Assembly (NCBI RefSeq): GCF_004011155.1 | Contig: NZ_RJWG01000014.1 | Coordinates: 1-46,769, forward strand | From: Clostridium prolinivorans | GTDB lineage: Bacteria; Bacillota; Clostridia; Clostridiales; Clostridiaceae | Length of the DNA stretch: 46,769 bases | Direction: 5' to 3' | In this document: one piece after another, positions 36,476-46,165 of the stretch | Position numbering within the stretch: the stretch's first letter is position 1 | Layout of the letters: each line of letters opens with the position of its first letter | Program-made: the position numbers and the translations under genes | The notes under the pieces: model-generated | The model's input: the letters and a program-made list of their open reading frames with translations, nothing else | Told to the model about the DNA's origin: nothing | Databases searched by the model: none

Positions 36476-38275
36476 TTAAATTTTATATTTACTTAAATCT
36501 CCTTTGAAATTTTCTGTAATATTTTTAAATTCATGAATGTTATCTATAAGCCTTTTAATTTCATTTGTATAATTTGAAACACTAGCACTTACTTCTTCTG
36601 ATGAAGCTGAATTTTCTTCAGCTATGGCTGCTAAAGATTCAATATTTTCATAAATACTTGCTATAGAATCTGTTTCTTTGTTTAATTCATTTATTGTCTT
36701 AATTGTAGATTCTGCAACAGTATGTATTGAATTAGTTGCTTCATAGCTTATATCTCTGACCTTTTCAAGATTGCTTGTTTCACTTTCTAATACTCCATAT
36801 TGACTTTCTATTTTATCTACAAGAAGTTTTATTTCCTCTACAAATTGAGCAAGATTTGCATTTATTTCTTCAACCGCACTTTTAGATTGTTCTGCAAGTT
36901 TTCTGACTTCTTCTGCAACAACTGAAAAACCTCTACCAGCCTCTCCAGCTCTTGCTGCCTCTATAGAAGCATTTAATGCCAATAAATTTGTCTGCTCAGA
37001 AATTCCCGATACTATAGATACTATTTGAGTTATATTTTTAGCTTTATTTTCAAGCTCAACTCCCTTGTTTTTAACTTCTTTAAATTTATCTAAGCTATTT
37101 AAAATGTTTTTACTTGTATTATTAACATTTTCATAACTATGATTAATTTTTTCAATGGCTTTTTCAAGTTCAACTTTATTGTAATTTTCATTATCTACTA
37201 TAGCCTTTAAAGACTGAATATTATCATTTAATATAGCAACTGCATTTTCTGTGTTTTCTGCTTGACTTACAGAAGTATTAGCAACTTCTTCAACTACATC
37301 TGCTATTTCCTTTGAAGTTATATTCATAGAGTCTGATATCTGATTTATTTTGTCGACGAAAGTATTCATCTCGTCTGTTACACCTTTAAATCCAACAAAA
37401 TCAGATCTAACCATTTTTTTATGTTCTGTAACATATTTGAATAAATCTTCAAAAAAATCCACTGTTACTATTTCTATATCTTCTACAAAATCGCTATTAT
37501 TTAATTTTTTTAAGCTTTCTTCTAATAAATTTTTAGGCCTTGTTAAAGCTGATGAAGCTATAAATGCAGCTAATGCAGGCACAAAAGCTATTGGTATAAT
37601 TTTAGCATAACCTATTGTACCTATAACAGGAATTAAACTAATAAGTGTAAATAATAAAGTAAAAATTGAAACTTTTATTCCAAAATTTCTTATAAATCCT
37701 AAAGATAAAAGCTTATTAAATCTATATTTCTTTTTATAAAATATATCTTTTTCAAATGTTAGTTTTAGTTTAAGAAAGTCTTCTCCTCTTTCAATCTCTT
37801 GTATTTCTATTTTTTCATTAAAAGTTTCAGCACTTCCTTGAAGCATACCTAAAAAGTAATCAAACATACCTCTCTTTGATCTATATGAAAAATTTGCTTC
37901 TCTGCTTGAAATTGGAGTAATATTAAGAAGCGGCGGTGTTGCACCAGGTAATCTTTTTACCATAACAACATGAACATCATACATAGACTTTAAAAACGAA
38001 TATAAATTTTCGTGCTCAAAAAAAGCTGGAAAATCTTCAGCAAATGATTTTATATTATAATTTCCTATATTCCTCCAAAGCTCTTTTACTTGTATATTTT
38101 GAGATTTTGCAATATCACCTATAACTTTCATTATTTTAGAATCATCTACATTCTCTGCAGGTGAAAAGATTTTTTTGCTGCTCCAGCCATTACTTTCCAT
38201 AATTTTATCTACTATATCATTACCATATAATTTCCTACAAGTTTTCATCCAAGCGGCTACTACTGTTCCCTTCAT
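36476..38275 (-). CDS. H-NOX (heme) domain methyl-accepting chemotaxis protein
   Basis: A 599-residue gas-sensing chemoreceptor. Residues 1 to about 180 are an H-NOX heme domain: proximal heme ligand H102, conserved P115, and heme-propionate motif Y131-x-S133-x-R135. Distal-pocket residues W9, N74 and Y140 are all present at the positions of Thermoanaerobacter Tar4 H-NOX, whose Tyr140 network binds O2. Two membrane segments follow (about 200-250) with almost no external loop, then a coiled-coil signalling domain with the MCP tip [29 protein letters not shown] precedes the ATG. In anaerobes it probably drives movement away from O2, or senses NO. Confidence 0.95.
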   Translation of the reverse strand: MKGTVVAAWMKTCRKLYGNDIVDKIMESNGWSSKKIFSPAENVDDSKIMKVIGDIAKSQNIQVKELWRNIGNYNIKSFAEDFPAFFEHENLYSFLKSMYDVHVVMVKRLPGATPPLLNITPISSREANFSYRSKRGMFDYFLGMLQGSAETFNEKIEIQEIERGEDFLKLKLTFEKDIFYKKKYRFNKLLSLGFIRNFGIKVSIFTLLFTLISLIPVIGTIGYAKIIPIAFVPALAAFIASSALTRPKNLLEESLKKLNNSDFVEDIEIVTVDFFEDLFKYVTEHKKMVRSDFVGFKGVTDEMNTFVDKINQISDSMNITSKEIADVVEEVANTSVSQAENTENAVAILNDNIQSLKAIVDNENYNKVELEKAIEKINHSYENVNNTSKNILNSLDKFKEVKNKGVELENKAKNITQIVSIVSGISEQTNLLALNASIEAARAGEAGRGFSVVAEEVRKLAEQSKSAVEEINANLAQFVEEIKLLVDKIESQYGVLESETSNLEKVRDISYEATNSIHTVAESTIKTINELNKETDSIASIYENIESLAAIAEENSASSEEVSASVSNYTNEIKRLIDNIHEFKNITENFKGDLSKYKI

Positions 38276-38524
38276 ATATGCTCCTCCTTTAGCTTACAAT
38301 CTTACATATGTAACCAGACTTTTTATAAAAAAATATATAAATTTTTATACTTATATTTCGTTAAAATTTATTATTTCTTTAATAAAACATCTGAAAATTT
38401 TTTAAAATAAAAAATAAAAATAAATTTTATAAAATACTATAAAATAATTTATATTTATATGTATGAATTATTTCTTAATATATTATAATTATATCATAAG
38501 TAATTATTTAAGGGGGATTTTTAA

Positions 38525-40312
38525 TTGAAAAAACTTATTATAATAAATATAATTTTAATAATTATATCGTTAATAATATTTTTCCCACGTTCTATAGAAC
38601 ATGGTATTGTTCTAAATTCTAATTCTAAATCAATTAATGTGATTATAAACGGAAAAGAAAAAAAATATATCTATGAAGGTTCTACTTTCCCAAAATTTAC
38701 TGTAATTAATTTTAAATATAATTTACTAAAAGCATATGATTTTGAAATAGTTAACCCTATAGAAGATAGAATTATGCTTAAAACTTCATCATATTACGAT
38801 ATGGAAAATTCAGGTCAAATAAATCTATCTAAAAAAAAGTTTTTTTATAATATAGATAAAAATAATAATATATCTTTAGGAAAAGCTAAAGATATTATAA
38901 TTGGAAAAAATAATATAAAATCTTTTAAAAATAAAAAAGGTGAACTTAAAACATTTATTGTATTTCCAATAGATTATACTACAATAAGAGTTGGATTATC
39001 GAGTACTAATTTTTCATCTATTTATCATAAAAATATGAAAATAAAATGTAATACAAATTCTAAACTTTACAGTATAAGAGATAAGTTTTCTATTGATATA
39101 CCTAAAGAAAGTATAATTTTTATAGAGCCTAAAGATAAAAATTTAAAAATTACAATAAATAACACAAATGTTTTATTTAAAAATAGAGTTTATTTAAGTG
39201 GAAATGATTTATCAATCGAAAGCTTAGAAAGAGGTAATCCTTCTTTTACTCCAGTATATAATGGAATAGTGGAATTTAATATTTTAAAAAATGGTATGAC
39301 AGTTATAAATGAAGTAAATATAGAAGATTATCTATCTAAAGTAGTTCCTTCTGAAATGCCATCTTTTGGAGGTATTGAAGCTCTTAAATGTCAAGCAGTA
39401 GCAGCAAGAACTTATGCAATATCAGATATGATATCTAATAGATTTGAAAACTTAGGTTTTCATGTAGATGATAGTACCAAAAGTCAAGTATACAATAATA
39501 TAGAACAAAATAGCCTTGCTACAGAAGCTGTTATATCTACTAAAGGCATAATAATGACTTATAAAGATAACCCTATAGATGCTAAATATTATTCTACATC
39601 GGCAGGTACTGGAGCAGATTATAAAGATGTATGGTTTAAAGCTGATGGTACTTCAGATAATAAACCTTATATACAAAATAATAATTATCTTATACCTAAA
39701 AAAGAACTGCCAAAATCTGAAAAAGAATGGCTTGATTTTTTTAAAAATACAAATATTAAAGCTATAGATAGTAATTATCCTTATTTTAGATGGAAAGTTG
39801 AATATTCAAAATCAGGTATTACAACTGCTTTAAATAAAACTTTAAAAAATCTATATTCTGTAGAAAATTATAGAGATTATATAACTGTTTATAAAAATTC
39901 AAAAAAAATAAAAGAAATGCCCATACTTAAAGATATTAAAGATATTAAAATATTAAAAAGAGGTAAAAGCGGAATAGTAAAAGAGATATCTTTTATTTTT
40001 TCAAATGCTGTTGTAAATGTACAGGGTGATTCTTATATAAGAAGTTCTATAAAATGTAATGAACAATATACAAATGAAAAAACAGTTTTAATAAGGCAAA
40101 ATGGAACATCCCTTACTAATATAGCTTCTCTCCCTTCTTCATTTTTTTCTGTAGAAAAAAACGAAAAAGGCTTTATATTATATGGTGGCGGTTTTGGTCA
40201 TGGTGCAGGAATGAGCCAATATGGAGCAATTGAGCTTTCAAAAAATGGAATAAAATATAAAGATATTTTAAATATCTTTTATAAAGGTATAAATATAGAA
40301 AGTATATATTAA
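38525..40312 (+). CDS. SpoIID/LytB-domain protein
   Basis: A 595-residue protein with one N-terminal membrane segment. The C-terminal SpoIID domain begins near residue 250, with the family motif YLSKVVPSEMPSFGGIEALK then CQAVAARTYAI, and ends with GFGHGAGMSQYGA. SpoIID is a lytic transglycosylase acting on peptidoglycan during engulfment; this longer protein has a roughly 220-residue beta-rich N-terminal region, so it is a paralogue, not SpoIID itself. Starts at TTG with AAGGGGGA seven bases upstream. A 249-bp AT-rich gap precedes it. Confidence 0.88.
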   Translation: MKKLIIINIILIIISLIIFFPRSIEHGIVLNSNSKSINVIINGKEKKYIYEGSTFPKFTVINFKYNLLKAYDFEIVNPIEDRIMLKTSSYYDMENSGQINLSKKKFFYNIDKNNNISLGKAKDIIIGKNNIKSFKNKKGELKTFIVFPIDYTTIRVGLSSTNFSSIYHKNMKIKCNTNSKLYSIRDKFSIDIPKESIIFIEPKDKNLKITINNTNVLFKNRVYLSGNDLSIESLERGNPSFTPVYNGIVEFNILKNGMTVINEVNIEDYLSKVVPSEMPSFGGIEALKCQAVAARTYAISDMISNRFENLGFHVDDSTKSQVYNNIEQNSLATEAVISTKGIIMTYKDNPIDAKYYSTSAGTGADYKDVWFKADGTSDNKPYIQNNNYLIPKKELPKSEKEWLDFFKNTNIKAIDSNYPYFRWKVEYSKSGITTALNKTLKNLYSVENYRDYITVYKNSKKIKEMPILKDIKDIKILKRGKSGIVKEISFIFSNAVVNVQGDSYIRSSIKCNEQYTNEKTVLIRQNGTSLTNIASLPSSFFSVEKNEKGFILYGGGFGHGAGMSQYGAIELSKNGIKYKDILNIFYKGINIESIY

Positions 40313-40361
40313 ACACCATAACAATTAAAAACTCACATTGCTAAAAATTTTTTAAAAATAT

Positions 40362-40427
40362 AGCACAAATCAAATGATTTTTGTTTATTTAAATTAGTAA
40401 GTTTAACAAAAACATTTGCTTTGTGCT
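40362..40427. terminator. Long bidirectional terminator
   Basis: Arms of about 23-24 bases pair as AGCACAAA..CAAATG..TTTTTGTT with AACAAAAA..CATTTG..TTTGTGCT, with one mismatch and one bulge, around a 19-base loop. A/T-rich tails lie on both sides. It separates the convergent SpoIID-like and HD-GYP genes. Confidence 0.8.
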
Positions 40428-40471
40428 TATTTTATAAAATTTATTATTAATTTAATACAGTAATTAAATAT

Positions 40472-42214
40472 TTAGTTTAATTCTGTTTGTGCAACTTCAA
40501 ATTCACCTTCTCTAATCATATCTACAAAAACTTCAACTATAAATGGATCAAATTGTATCCCCTTATTTGCCTCAAGTTCAGCAATAGCCCTATTAATAGA
40601 CATACCTTTTCTATAAGGTCTATCTGATACCATAGCATCAAAAGCATCTGCTACACAAATAATTCTTGCTCCAAGTGGTATTTCATTACCTTTAAGTCCT
40701 TCTGGATACCCTAATCCATCAAATCTTTCATGATGATACTTTATCATTTCTCTTTCTTCTTTTAAGCTTTCAATGCCTTTAAGCGCATAATAACCTTTTA
40801 CAGGATGAGTTTTTATAATATCATATTCTTCCTTTGTAAGCTTTGATGTTTTGTTTAAAATAGATTTATCTATTCCTATTTTGCCTATATCGTGAAGTAT
40901 AGCTGCAATCTGTATGCGTTCAACATCTATATTAAATCCATATTTTTTATTTAATCTTTCACTTATCTCTTCTGTATAACATGTTACAGCTTTAGAATGA
41001 CCTGCTGTATATTCATCTTTTATCTCAAGAAGATTTACCATTGCCCATATTATTTTAAAATATTGATCTTTTTTTTCTTTTTCATTTTTACTTAAAATTG
41101 TAATCATATTCTTTATTTCATTATTAGCATCTATAAGTTCTTTATTATAAATTTTAAGTTTTTCTTCTCTTGTTTTTATTTTATCTGACATAATGTTAAG
41201 AATTTCTACTATATCATTTACTTCTTCAATATAAAATTTATTGGTAATTTTTATATCTTGTTCCCCAAAAGTTATACTTTTAGCATAATCTTTAAATATA
41301 TTTATATAATCTGTAATAGTACGTGATGCCCAAGAGGAAAATAATATTATAGATATAAAAACAAATATATTAATCAAAATAAATAAAATTAATAATCCAG
41401 TATATAATGTTTTATTACTAAAAATATTATATTGAACTATTATATACATAGAACTCATGGAATCTTTTTTTATGCTTCCTATAACAAGCTTATTTGTTAT
41501 TTTATCTTTATAAATAAAAGCTTTATTTCTTTTTAATCCTTTATTTATAATAGAATCTTTAATTGTTCCTTTTATATTCTCGTCATTACTTTTAAAAACT
41601 ATATTTCCATTGCTGTCTGTCAAATAATATTCAATACCTTTTAAATTTTTACTTTCTATAATGTTTGGATCAACAATAGCTACTATAATCCCAATTAAAT
41701 TATTACTTTCCCTTATAGGACTTATTATATTAGTAGTAATTTTTTTATCTTTATAAGACACATAAGAATTAGAAATTATATATTCTTTATTTTTATTATT
41801 TACAATCTCCTTATAATATTCTTTATTACTTAAATTTAATCCTATAAAATCTCTATAATTGTTGCTGCTATCTATAACTACACCTTTTTTATCTAAAATA
41901 ACAATGCCTTTAATATCACCTGTAGTATTTACTAAGTTTTCAATAAATCTCTTTTTTTCATTAGCAGGAATATTATTATTTTTAAATATTTCTGCTAATG
42001 TATTTAAATTTTTCTTAATCATTTCGTGCTTTTTATTATAATTATTTACAAGAATTTCTGAAAGATTTTCTTGATTAGATCTTATTATAAAAAAAGCTTC
42101 AGTAATGAAAAATATACTTGTCATAAAAAAAATTACCAGGAGAACTAATACACTGCTTTTTATCATTGTATAAAAAGAAATTTTTTTAATACTTCTAATT
42201 TTCTTTTCTTTCAA
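40472..42214 (-). CDS. Membrane sensor with dCache-like domain and HD-GYP c-di-GMP phosphodiesterase
   Basis: A 580-residue membrane protein: N-terminal transmembrane segment, a large external sensor region (about 45-275) that fits the dCache type, a second membrane segment near 275-300, a HAMP-like/coiled-coil linker, and an HD-GYP domain. Catalytic motifs are visible: HD in ILHDIGKIGI (about 440) and HHERFDGLGYPEGL (about 505). It should hydrolyse cyclic di-GMP in response to an external ligand. TTG start; AAAGGAG is 7 bases upstream. Confidence 0.9.
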   Translation of the reverse strand: MKEKKIRSIKKISFYTMIKSSVLVLLVIFFMTSIFFITEAFFIIRSNQENLSEILVNNYNKKHEMIKKNLNTLAEIFKNNNIPANEKKRFIENLVNTTGDIKGIVILDKKGVVIDSSNNYRDFIGLNLSNKEYYKEIVNNKNKEYIISNSYVSYKDKKITTNIISPIRESNNLIGIIVAIVDPNIIESKNLKGIEYYLTDSNGNIVFKSNDENIKGTIKDSIINKGLKRNKAFIYKDKITNKLVIGSIKKDSMSSMYIIVQYNIFSNKTLYTGLLILFILINIFVFISIILFSSWASRTITDYINIFKDYAKSITFGEQDIKITNKFYIEEVNDIVEILNIMSDKIKTREEKLKIYNKELIDANNEIKNMITILSKNEKEKKDQYFKIIWAMVNLLEIKDEYTAGHSKAVTCYTEEISERLNKKYGFNIDVERIQIAAILHDIGKIGIDKSILNKTSKLTKEEYDIIKTHPVKGYYALKGIESLKEEREMIKYHHERFDGLGYPEGLKGNEIPLGARIICVADAFDAMVSDRPYRKGMSINRAIAELEANKGIQFDPFIVEVFVDMIREGEFEVAQTELN

Positions 42215-42324
42215 CTTTTTTCTCCTTTATAAATAAAAACTTACATTTTTTTAAATCAAATACACATTGTCCTCCTAGAAATATTTTATATATATTTATC
42301 TCCTCCATTTATATTACCTCAATT

Positions 42325-43011
42325 TTACAATTTTATTTCTATTCTGTCTAATTTTGCAATTACATTTATATCTTTAATGAAAGCTGTTTCTGCTTTTATA
42401 CTTCCTCTATTACTTATAAGAAGTACCTTATTATTATCTAATTTTTTTATTTGTCTTATGGCTCTTTCTCCATTATATTCAATTAAACATATAGCATTAT
42501 TCTCAATTTCATGAGTAATATGAGCAAAAGCTAAATCTCCTTTTGCTATTCTAAATCCTATCATGTCATCATCTTCTATTAATAAATACAAAACTTTGTC
42601 CAATGCATAACCTTCAATTTTATTAGAAATAACAGGAAGCTGCCTTGTACCTTCTATATCTTTTAAATTATATTTATATATAGGTACATTTTTTAACACT
42701 GAACTTAAAGCATTACTCCATACATCATTTACTTCATTTTTAATATTATTAGATTTATTATTTTTAATATTTACTGTCTTTATATCCACATTCTCTTTAG
42801 CTGCTTCTTCTTCTATGGACATAGTTATATCATTTATATCTTTACCTGTAAGCTTCGAAATTTTATTTATCATTGTTTCATTTAATATTCTTCTTCCTTG
42901 TTCAACCTCTTTTATAAAATTTTCAGAAACACCTAATTTTTTAGCTAACTGCTTATGATTTAATCCAAGTTGTTCTCTTATATCTTTTAGTTTTTCTCCT
43001 GCTCTGCTCAT
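42325..43011 (-). CDS. XRE-family regulator with S24-like C-terminal domain lacking catalytic residues
   Basis: A 228-residue protein. Residues 1-65 are an XRE helix-turn-helix (LKDIREQLGLNHKQLAKKLGVSENFIKEVEQG). A charged linker follows, then a C-terminal domain with the outline of LexA/CI-type S24 peptidases (VPIYKYN...DDDMIGFRIAKGDLAFAH...NNAICLIEYNGERAIRQIKK). The catalytic Ser expected before Met and Gly, and the Lys of the VKR motif, are missing, so self-cleavage is not expected. AGAGGGA precedes the ATG. No phage genes are nearby. Confidence 0.8.
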   Translation of the reverse strand: MSRAGEKLKDIREQLGLNHKQLAKKLGVSENFIKEVEQGRRILNETMINKISKLTGKDINDITMSIEEEAAKENVDIKTVNIKNNKSNNIKNEVNDVWSNALSSVLKNVPIYKYNLKDIEGTRQLPVISNKIEGYALDKVLYLLIEDDDMIGFRIAKGDLAFAHITHEIENNAICLIEYNGERAIRQIKKLDNNKVLLISNRGSIKAETAFIKDINVIAKLDRIEIKL

Positions 43012-43235
43012 CTATTTTCCCTCTTTTCTTTCAAGTAATTAAACGTTCATCTTTATTTTAATATATATTAACTTAATTTTCTATCATATAAAAATATAAA
43101 TTCTTTAAAATATAAATTTTTCTTTGCTTATATCATATTAATTCTTATTATATGATATAATTTTAATAAGTTCTTTTATTTATTATTAATTTTTAAATTT
43201 TTTATTGAATATATAAAATTTTAGGAGGTATTTTT

Positions 43236-43556
43236 ATGATAATCACCACTACCCCTACAATAGAAGGCAAAAAAATAATTGAATACAAAGGAATAGCTTT
43301 TGGTGAAGTTATATCTGGAGTAGATTTTATCAAAGATTTTACAGCAGGACTTAGAAATTTCTTTGGTGGTCGTTCTAAATCTTATGAAAATGAACTTGTA
43401 CAAGCAAGATTTGATGCATTAGATGAACTTCAAAAAAGAGCAGAAGTTTTAGGTGCTAATGCAGTAGTTGGAGTAGATATAGACTATGAAGTACTGGGAC
43501 AAGGCGGCAATATGCTTATGGTAACAGCTTCTGGTACAGCAGTAGTAGTTGAGTAA
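43236..43556 (+). CDS. YbjQ/UPF0145 family protein
   Basis: A 106-residue protein of the YbjQ family (PF01906), which forms pentamers and is annotated as putative heavy-metal binding, without firm function. Typical features: [23 protein letters not shown] near the start, the [18 protein letters not shown] segment, and MVTASGTAV at the end. AGGAGG precedes the ATG. Full length. A 224-bp AT-rich gap lies upstream. Confidence 0.92.
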   Translation: MIITTTPTIEGKKIIEYKGIAFGEVISGVDFIKDFTAGLRNFFGGRSKSYENELVQARFDALDELQKRAEVLGANAVVGVDIDYEVLGQGGNMLMVTASGTAVVVE

Positions 43557-43600
43557 AATTTTATATAATTTGATTTTTAAAATATTAATTTCATAAAAAA

Positions 43601-43642
43601 CAGCCTATACTGCAAATTATAAACAATTTGCAGTATAGGCTG
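43601..43642 (-). terminator. Strong hairpin terminator of the DUF3737-PatB operon
   Basis: A perfect 18-bp stem (CAGCCTATACTGCAAATT with its complement) encloses a 6-base loop. The T6 tract lies on the minus-strand exit side, so it terminates transcripts coming from the aminotransferase gene 100 bp upstream. It also blocks the convergent YbjQ gene less well. Confidence 0.8.
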
Positions 43643-43742
43643 AAGGTAAAATCATAAAACAAGTTAGTACTGCATACTAAAAAAATAAATAAACTTAAAT
43701 TTAATAGGTAATACATTATACTTATTCATAAATTTCATCATA

Positions 43743-44930
43743 TTACTTAATACCTTCCATTTTATTAACTTTTTTAAATAATTGAATTCCTTTTTTTAAT
43801 CTTGTAAGTCCATCCTCTAGACGTTCTTTAGGACATGCTATATTGATTCTAACAAAGCCTTTCCCATTTTCTCCGTAAGTTTCTCCAGCTGAAACATATA
43901 GTCCTGCTTCACTATAAAGAAAGCGGCACAAATAATCTGTATCCTGTGTAATCTTATTGCAGTCAATCCACAAAAGATATGTTGCATGGGAAGGTACTAT
44001 ATATAATTCAGGCAGTTCAGATTCTATGAACTTTTCTGCAACTTTTTTATTTTCTTCTATATAATATCGAAGTTCATTTAGCCACTTTTCTCCTTTAGTA
44101 AATGCTGCAATTGTGGCCTCCATAGCTATTGCATTTGGCTCAGCCACCTCATCTGTATTTAGTGCCCTATTTATTTTATGTCTAAAAAATTCATTAGGAA
44201 CTACTACTGCTGCTGTCTGTACACCTGCTATATTAAATGCTTTTGTAGGAGCAATACAAGTAATGCTGTTATTTGCACATATTTCTGAAATAGACGCAAA
44301 TGGAGTATATTCATATTGTGTATCCGTCAAATCACAATGAATTTCATCTGAAAGAACAAGCACATGGTGTTTAAAACACAATTCTCCAATTCTTTTCAGT
44401 GTATCTTTATCCCATACCTTTCCTATTGGATTATGAGGATTGCATAGAATCATCATGGTTGTCTGTGGATCAGAAAGTTTATTTTCTAAGTCTTCAAAAT
44501 CAATGCTATATTCTTTTCCATCGTATAATAATTTATTTTCTACAACATTTCTTCCATTATTTTTAATAGAATTAAAGAAAATGTTATAAACAGGCGTTTG
44601 AACAAGTATATTTTCTCCAACCGACGTCATCTTTCTCACTGCACTTGATATTGCAGGCACAACTCCTGTACAAAATATTAACCATTCCTTATCTATTTGA
44701 AAATTATGCCTTCTTCCCCACCAATTGATAATAGCCTTATACCAATCATCTGGTATAATAGTATAACCTAATATTCCTTTTGACACCTTTTTTTGAATTG
44801 CTTCTATAATCTCTGGTGCCGTCTTAAAATCCATATCCGCTACCCACATAGGAAGCACATTTTCATCAACTTCCCATTTTAGAGAGTTTGTATTTCTCCT
44901 GTCTGTTAATACTGAAAAATCATACTGCAT
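43743..44930 (-). CDS. MalY/PatB-family PLP-dependent C-S lyase (cystathionine beta-lyase)
   Basis: A 395-residue class-I/II aminotransferase-fold enzyme. The MalY/PatB hallmarks are LPMWVADMDFKTAPEI near the start, NPHNPIGKVW, the SDEIHCDL segment, and the PLP-binding Lys in APTKAFNIAG. Such enzymes cleave cystathionine or cysteine-type C-S bonds to pyruvate, ammonia and thiol. GGGGGAT precedes the ATG. Its start overlaps the end of the DUF3737 gene by 11 bp, so the two are translationally coupled. Confidence 0.92.
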   Translation of the reverse strand: MQYDFSVLTDRRNTNSLKWEVDENVLPMWVADMDFKTAPEIIEAIQKKVSKGILGYTIIPDDWYKAIINWWGRRHNFQIDKEWLIFCTGVVPAISSAVRKMTSVGENILVQTPVYNIFFNSIKNNGRNVVENKLLYDGKEYSIDFEDLENKLSDPQTTMMILCNPHNPIGKVWDKDTLKRIGELCFKHHVLVLSDEIHCDLTDTQYEYTPFASISEICANNSITCIAPTKAFNIAGVQTAAVVVPNEFFRHKINRALNTDEVAEPNAIAMEATIAAFTKGEKWLNELRYYIEENKKVAEKFIESELPELYIVPSHATYLLWIDCNKITQDTDYLCRFLYSEAGLYVSAGETYGENGKGFVRINIACPKERLEDGLTRLKKGIQLFKKVNKMEGIK

Positions 44931-45774
44931 ATTTTATATCCCCCGTTATAATCTTGGTATTTTCAGGATCTATTTTTGTTTCATCCATAACTAGTTCCTT
45001 AATACCCTCTGCCTTAATTATACCACCAGATGGATTCATAACACTATCAATTATGCTGTTAATTTGTACATCTATTGTTGAATATTCAAATGCCAACTTA
45101 GTGTTCAATAATCGGCAGTTTTTCATTACAAGGTTATCAATATAACAAAGTCCCTGCAAGCTTTCAATAGTGCAGTTTATAAATGTTAGATTTTTAGAAT
45201 TCCATCCTATATATTCTCCTGAAATAAATGAATCATAAACTATTACATTCTCACAGTTCCAGAAAGCATCCTTTGACAACATTTTAGCATTATGTATTTC
45301 AATATTTTTTACTCCATCGAATGAGTAATTACCTACCAATTGAAATCCCTCAATTTTAATATTTGTACTATTCATACCAAAATAATCACCTTTAACTGTT
45401 ACATTTTTAAGAGAAATCTCATCACAATTCCATAAAGTTTCACCGGCATTAGGTATATTTACATTTTCTAACATAATCTTTTTTGAATGTCTAAATGTCT
45501 TTGGTGCTTCAATAATGGTATTTAATATAGAAATATTTTCTGTATACCAAATTCCAGCACGAGCCATTTCAAACAATGTGCTATTCTCTATTAAAATATT
45601 TTTACAGTACCATAATGGATATTTCCATTTAAACATACTATTATCTATTTTTATATTCTGACTTTCCTTTAACGGAGATTCTCCATCAGCAAATGTCGAG
45701 TAAGAAATCTGTAAATTCTTACTATGGAATAATGCTCTTTCACCTGTTAACAACTGTTGTTTTATTACTTCCAT
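44920..45774 (-). CDS. DUF3737-family beta-helix protein
   Basis: A 284-residue protein made of repeating short strands (NSTLFEMARAGIWYTENIS, ENVNIPNAGETLWNCDEIS, KNVTVKGDYFGMNSTNIK) that look like a right-handed parallel beta-helix. This matches DUF3737, a family of unknown function. No signal peptide. It is first in a two-gene operon with the MalY/PatB enzyme. The Shine-Dalgarno GGAGG lies 13 bases before the ATG, longer than usual. A MerR-type promoter sits about 190 bp upstream. Confidence 0.88.
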   Translation of the reverse strand: MEVIKQQLLTGERALFHSKNLQISYSTFADGESPLKESQNIKIDNSMFKWKYPLWYCKNILIENSTLFEMARAGIWYTENISILNTIIEAPKTFRHSKKIMLENVNIPNAGETLWNCDEISLKNVTVKGDYFGMNSTNIKIEGFQLVGNYSFDGVKNIEIHNAKMLSKDAFWNCENVIVYDSFISGEYIGWNSKNLTFINCTIESLQGLCYIDNLVMKNCRLLNTKLAFEYSTIDVQINSIIDSVMNPSGGIIKAEGIKELVMDETKIDPENTKIITGDIKYAV

Positions 45775-45961
45775 TAATTTATATTTACCTCCATTTAAAA
45801 CAATTTATTGATTATATAAAAAGTATTAAACCCTTTATATTAAGTAGTATTTAATATTAATTTTTTACATTAAAACTATCTTTTTTCTTAAAATTTAAGT
45901 TAATTCATAAAGCATCCTTCCTTTACTAATAATTATTTATTATAATTAGTTTCATATTTCT

Positions 45962-45992
45962 ATAATAAAGGATGGAGTTAACTCTATGTCAA
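45962..45992 (-). promoter_or_regulatory. MerR-type promoter with 19-bp spacer and palindromic operator
   Basis: On the minus strand TTGACA (45987-45992) and TATTAT (45962-45967) are both near-perfect but 19 bp apart. The spacer contains the perfect palindrome GAGTTAACTC (45975-45984), extendable to 16 bp with a single mismatched pair. A long spacer filled by a dyad is the hallmark of MerR-family-activated promoters. It points at the DUF3737-PatB operon, giving a leader of about 180 nt that contains an AU-rich hairpin (about 45926-45951). No merR gene is in the window. Confidence 0.75.
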
Positions 45993-46040
45993 TAATTTGT
46001 TTGAAAATTTAAATTATTTATCTAAATTATATAACCTTAA

Positions 46041-46098
46041 ATTCTTTCCATCTTCCACAAATTCTTTCCATCTTCCACAAATTCTTTCCATCTTCCAC
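46041..46098. repeat. 20-bp tandem repeat, three copies
   Basis: The unit ATTCTTTCCATCTTCCACAA occurs at 46041-46060 and 46061-46080, with a third copy missing the last two bases at 46081-46098. It lies at the 3' end of the MATE remnant. Because 20 is not a multiple of three, each copy is read in a new frame (RWKEF, then VEDGKN, then WKMERI). Confidence 0.95.
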
Positions 46099-46165
46099 TT
46101 TTAAATCTAACAATGTATATAAAAGAACGAAGCATCCAATCAACCCCCATAGCAATCCATATACC

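Noticed and set aside
46041-46098. CRISPR array
   Set aside because: The three 20-bp units are directly adjacent with no spacers, and no cas genes are present anywhere in the window.
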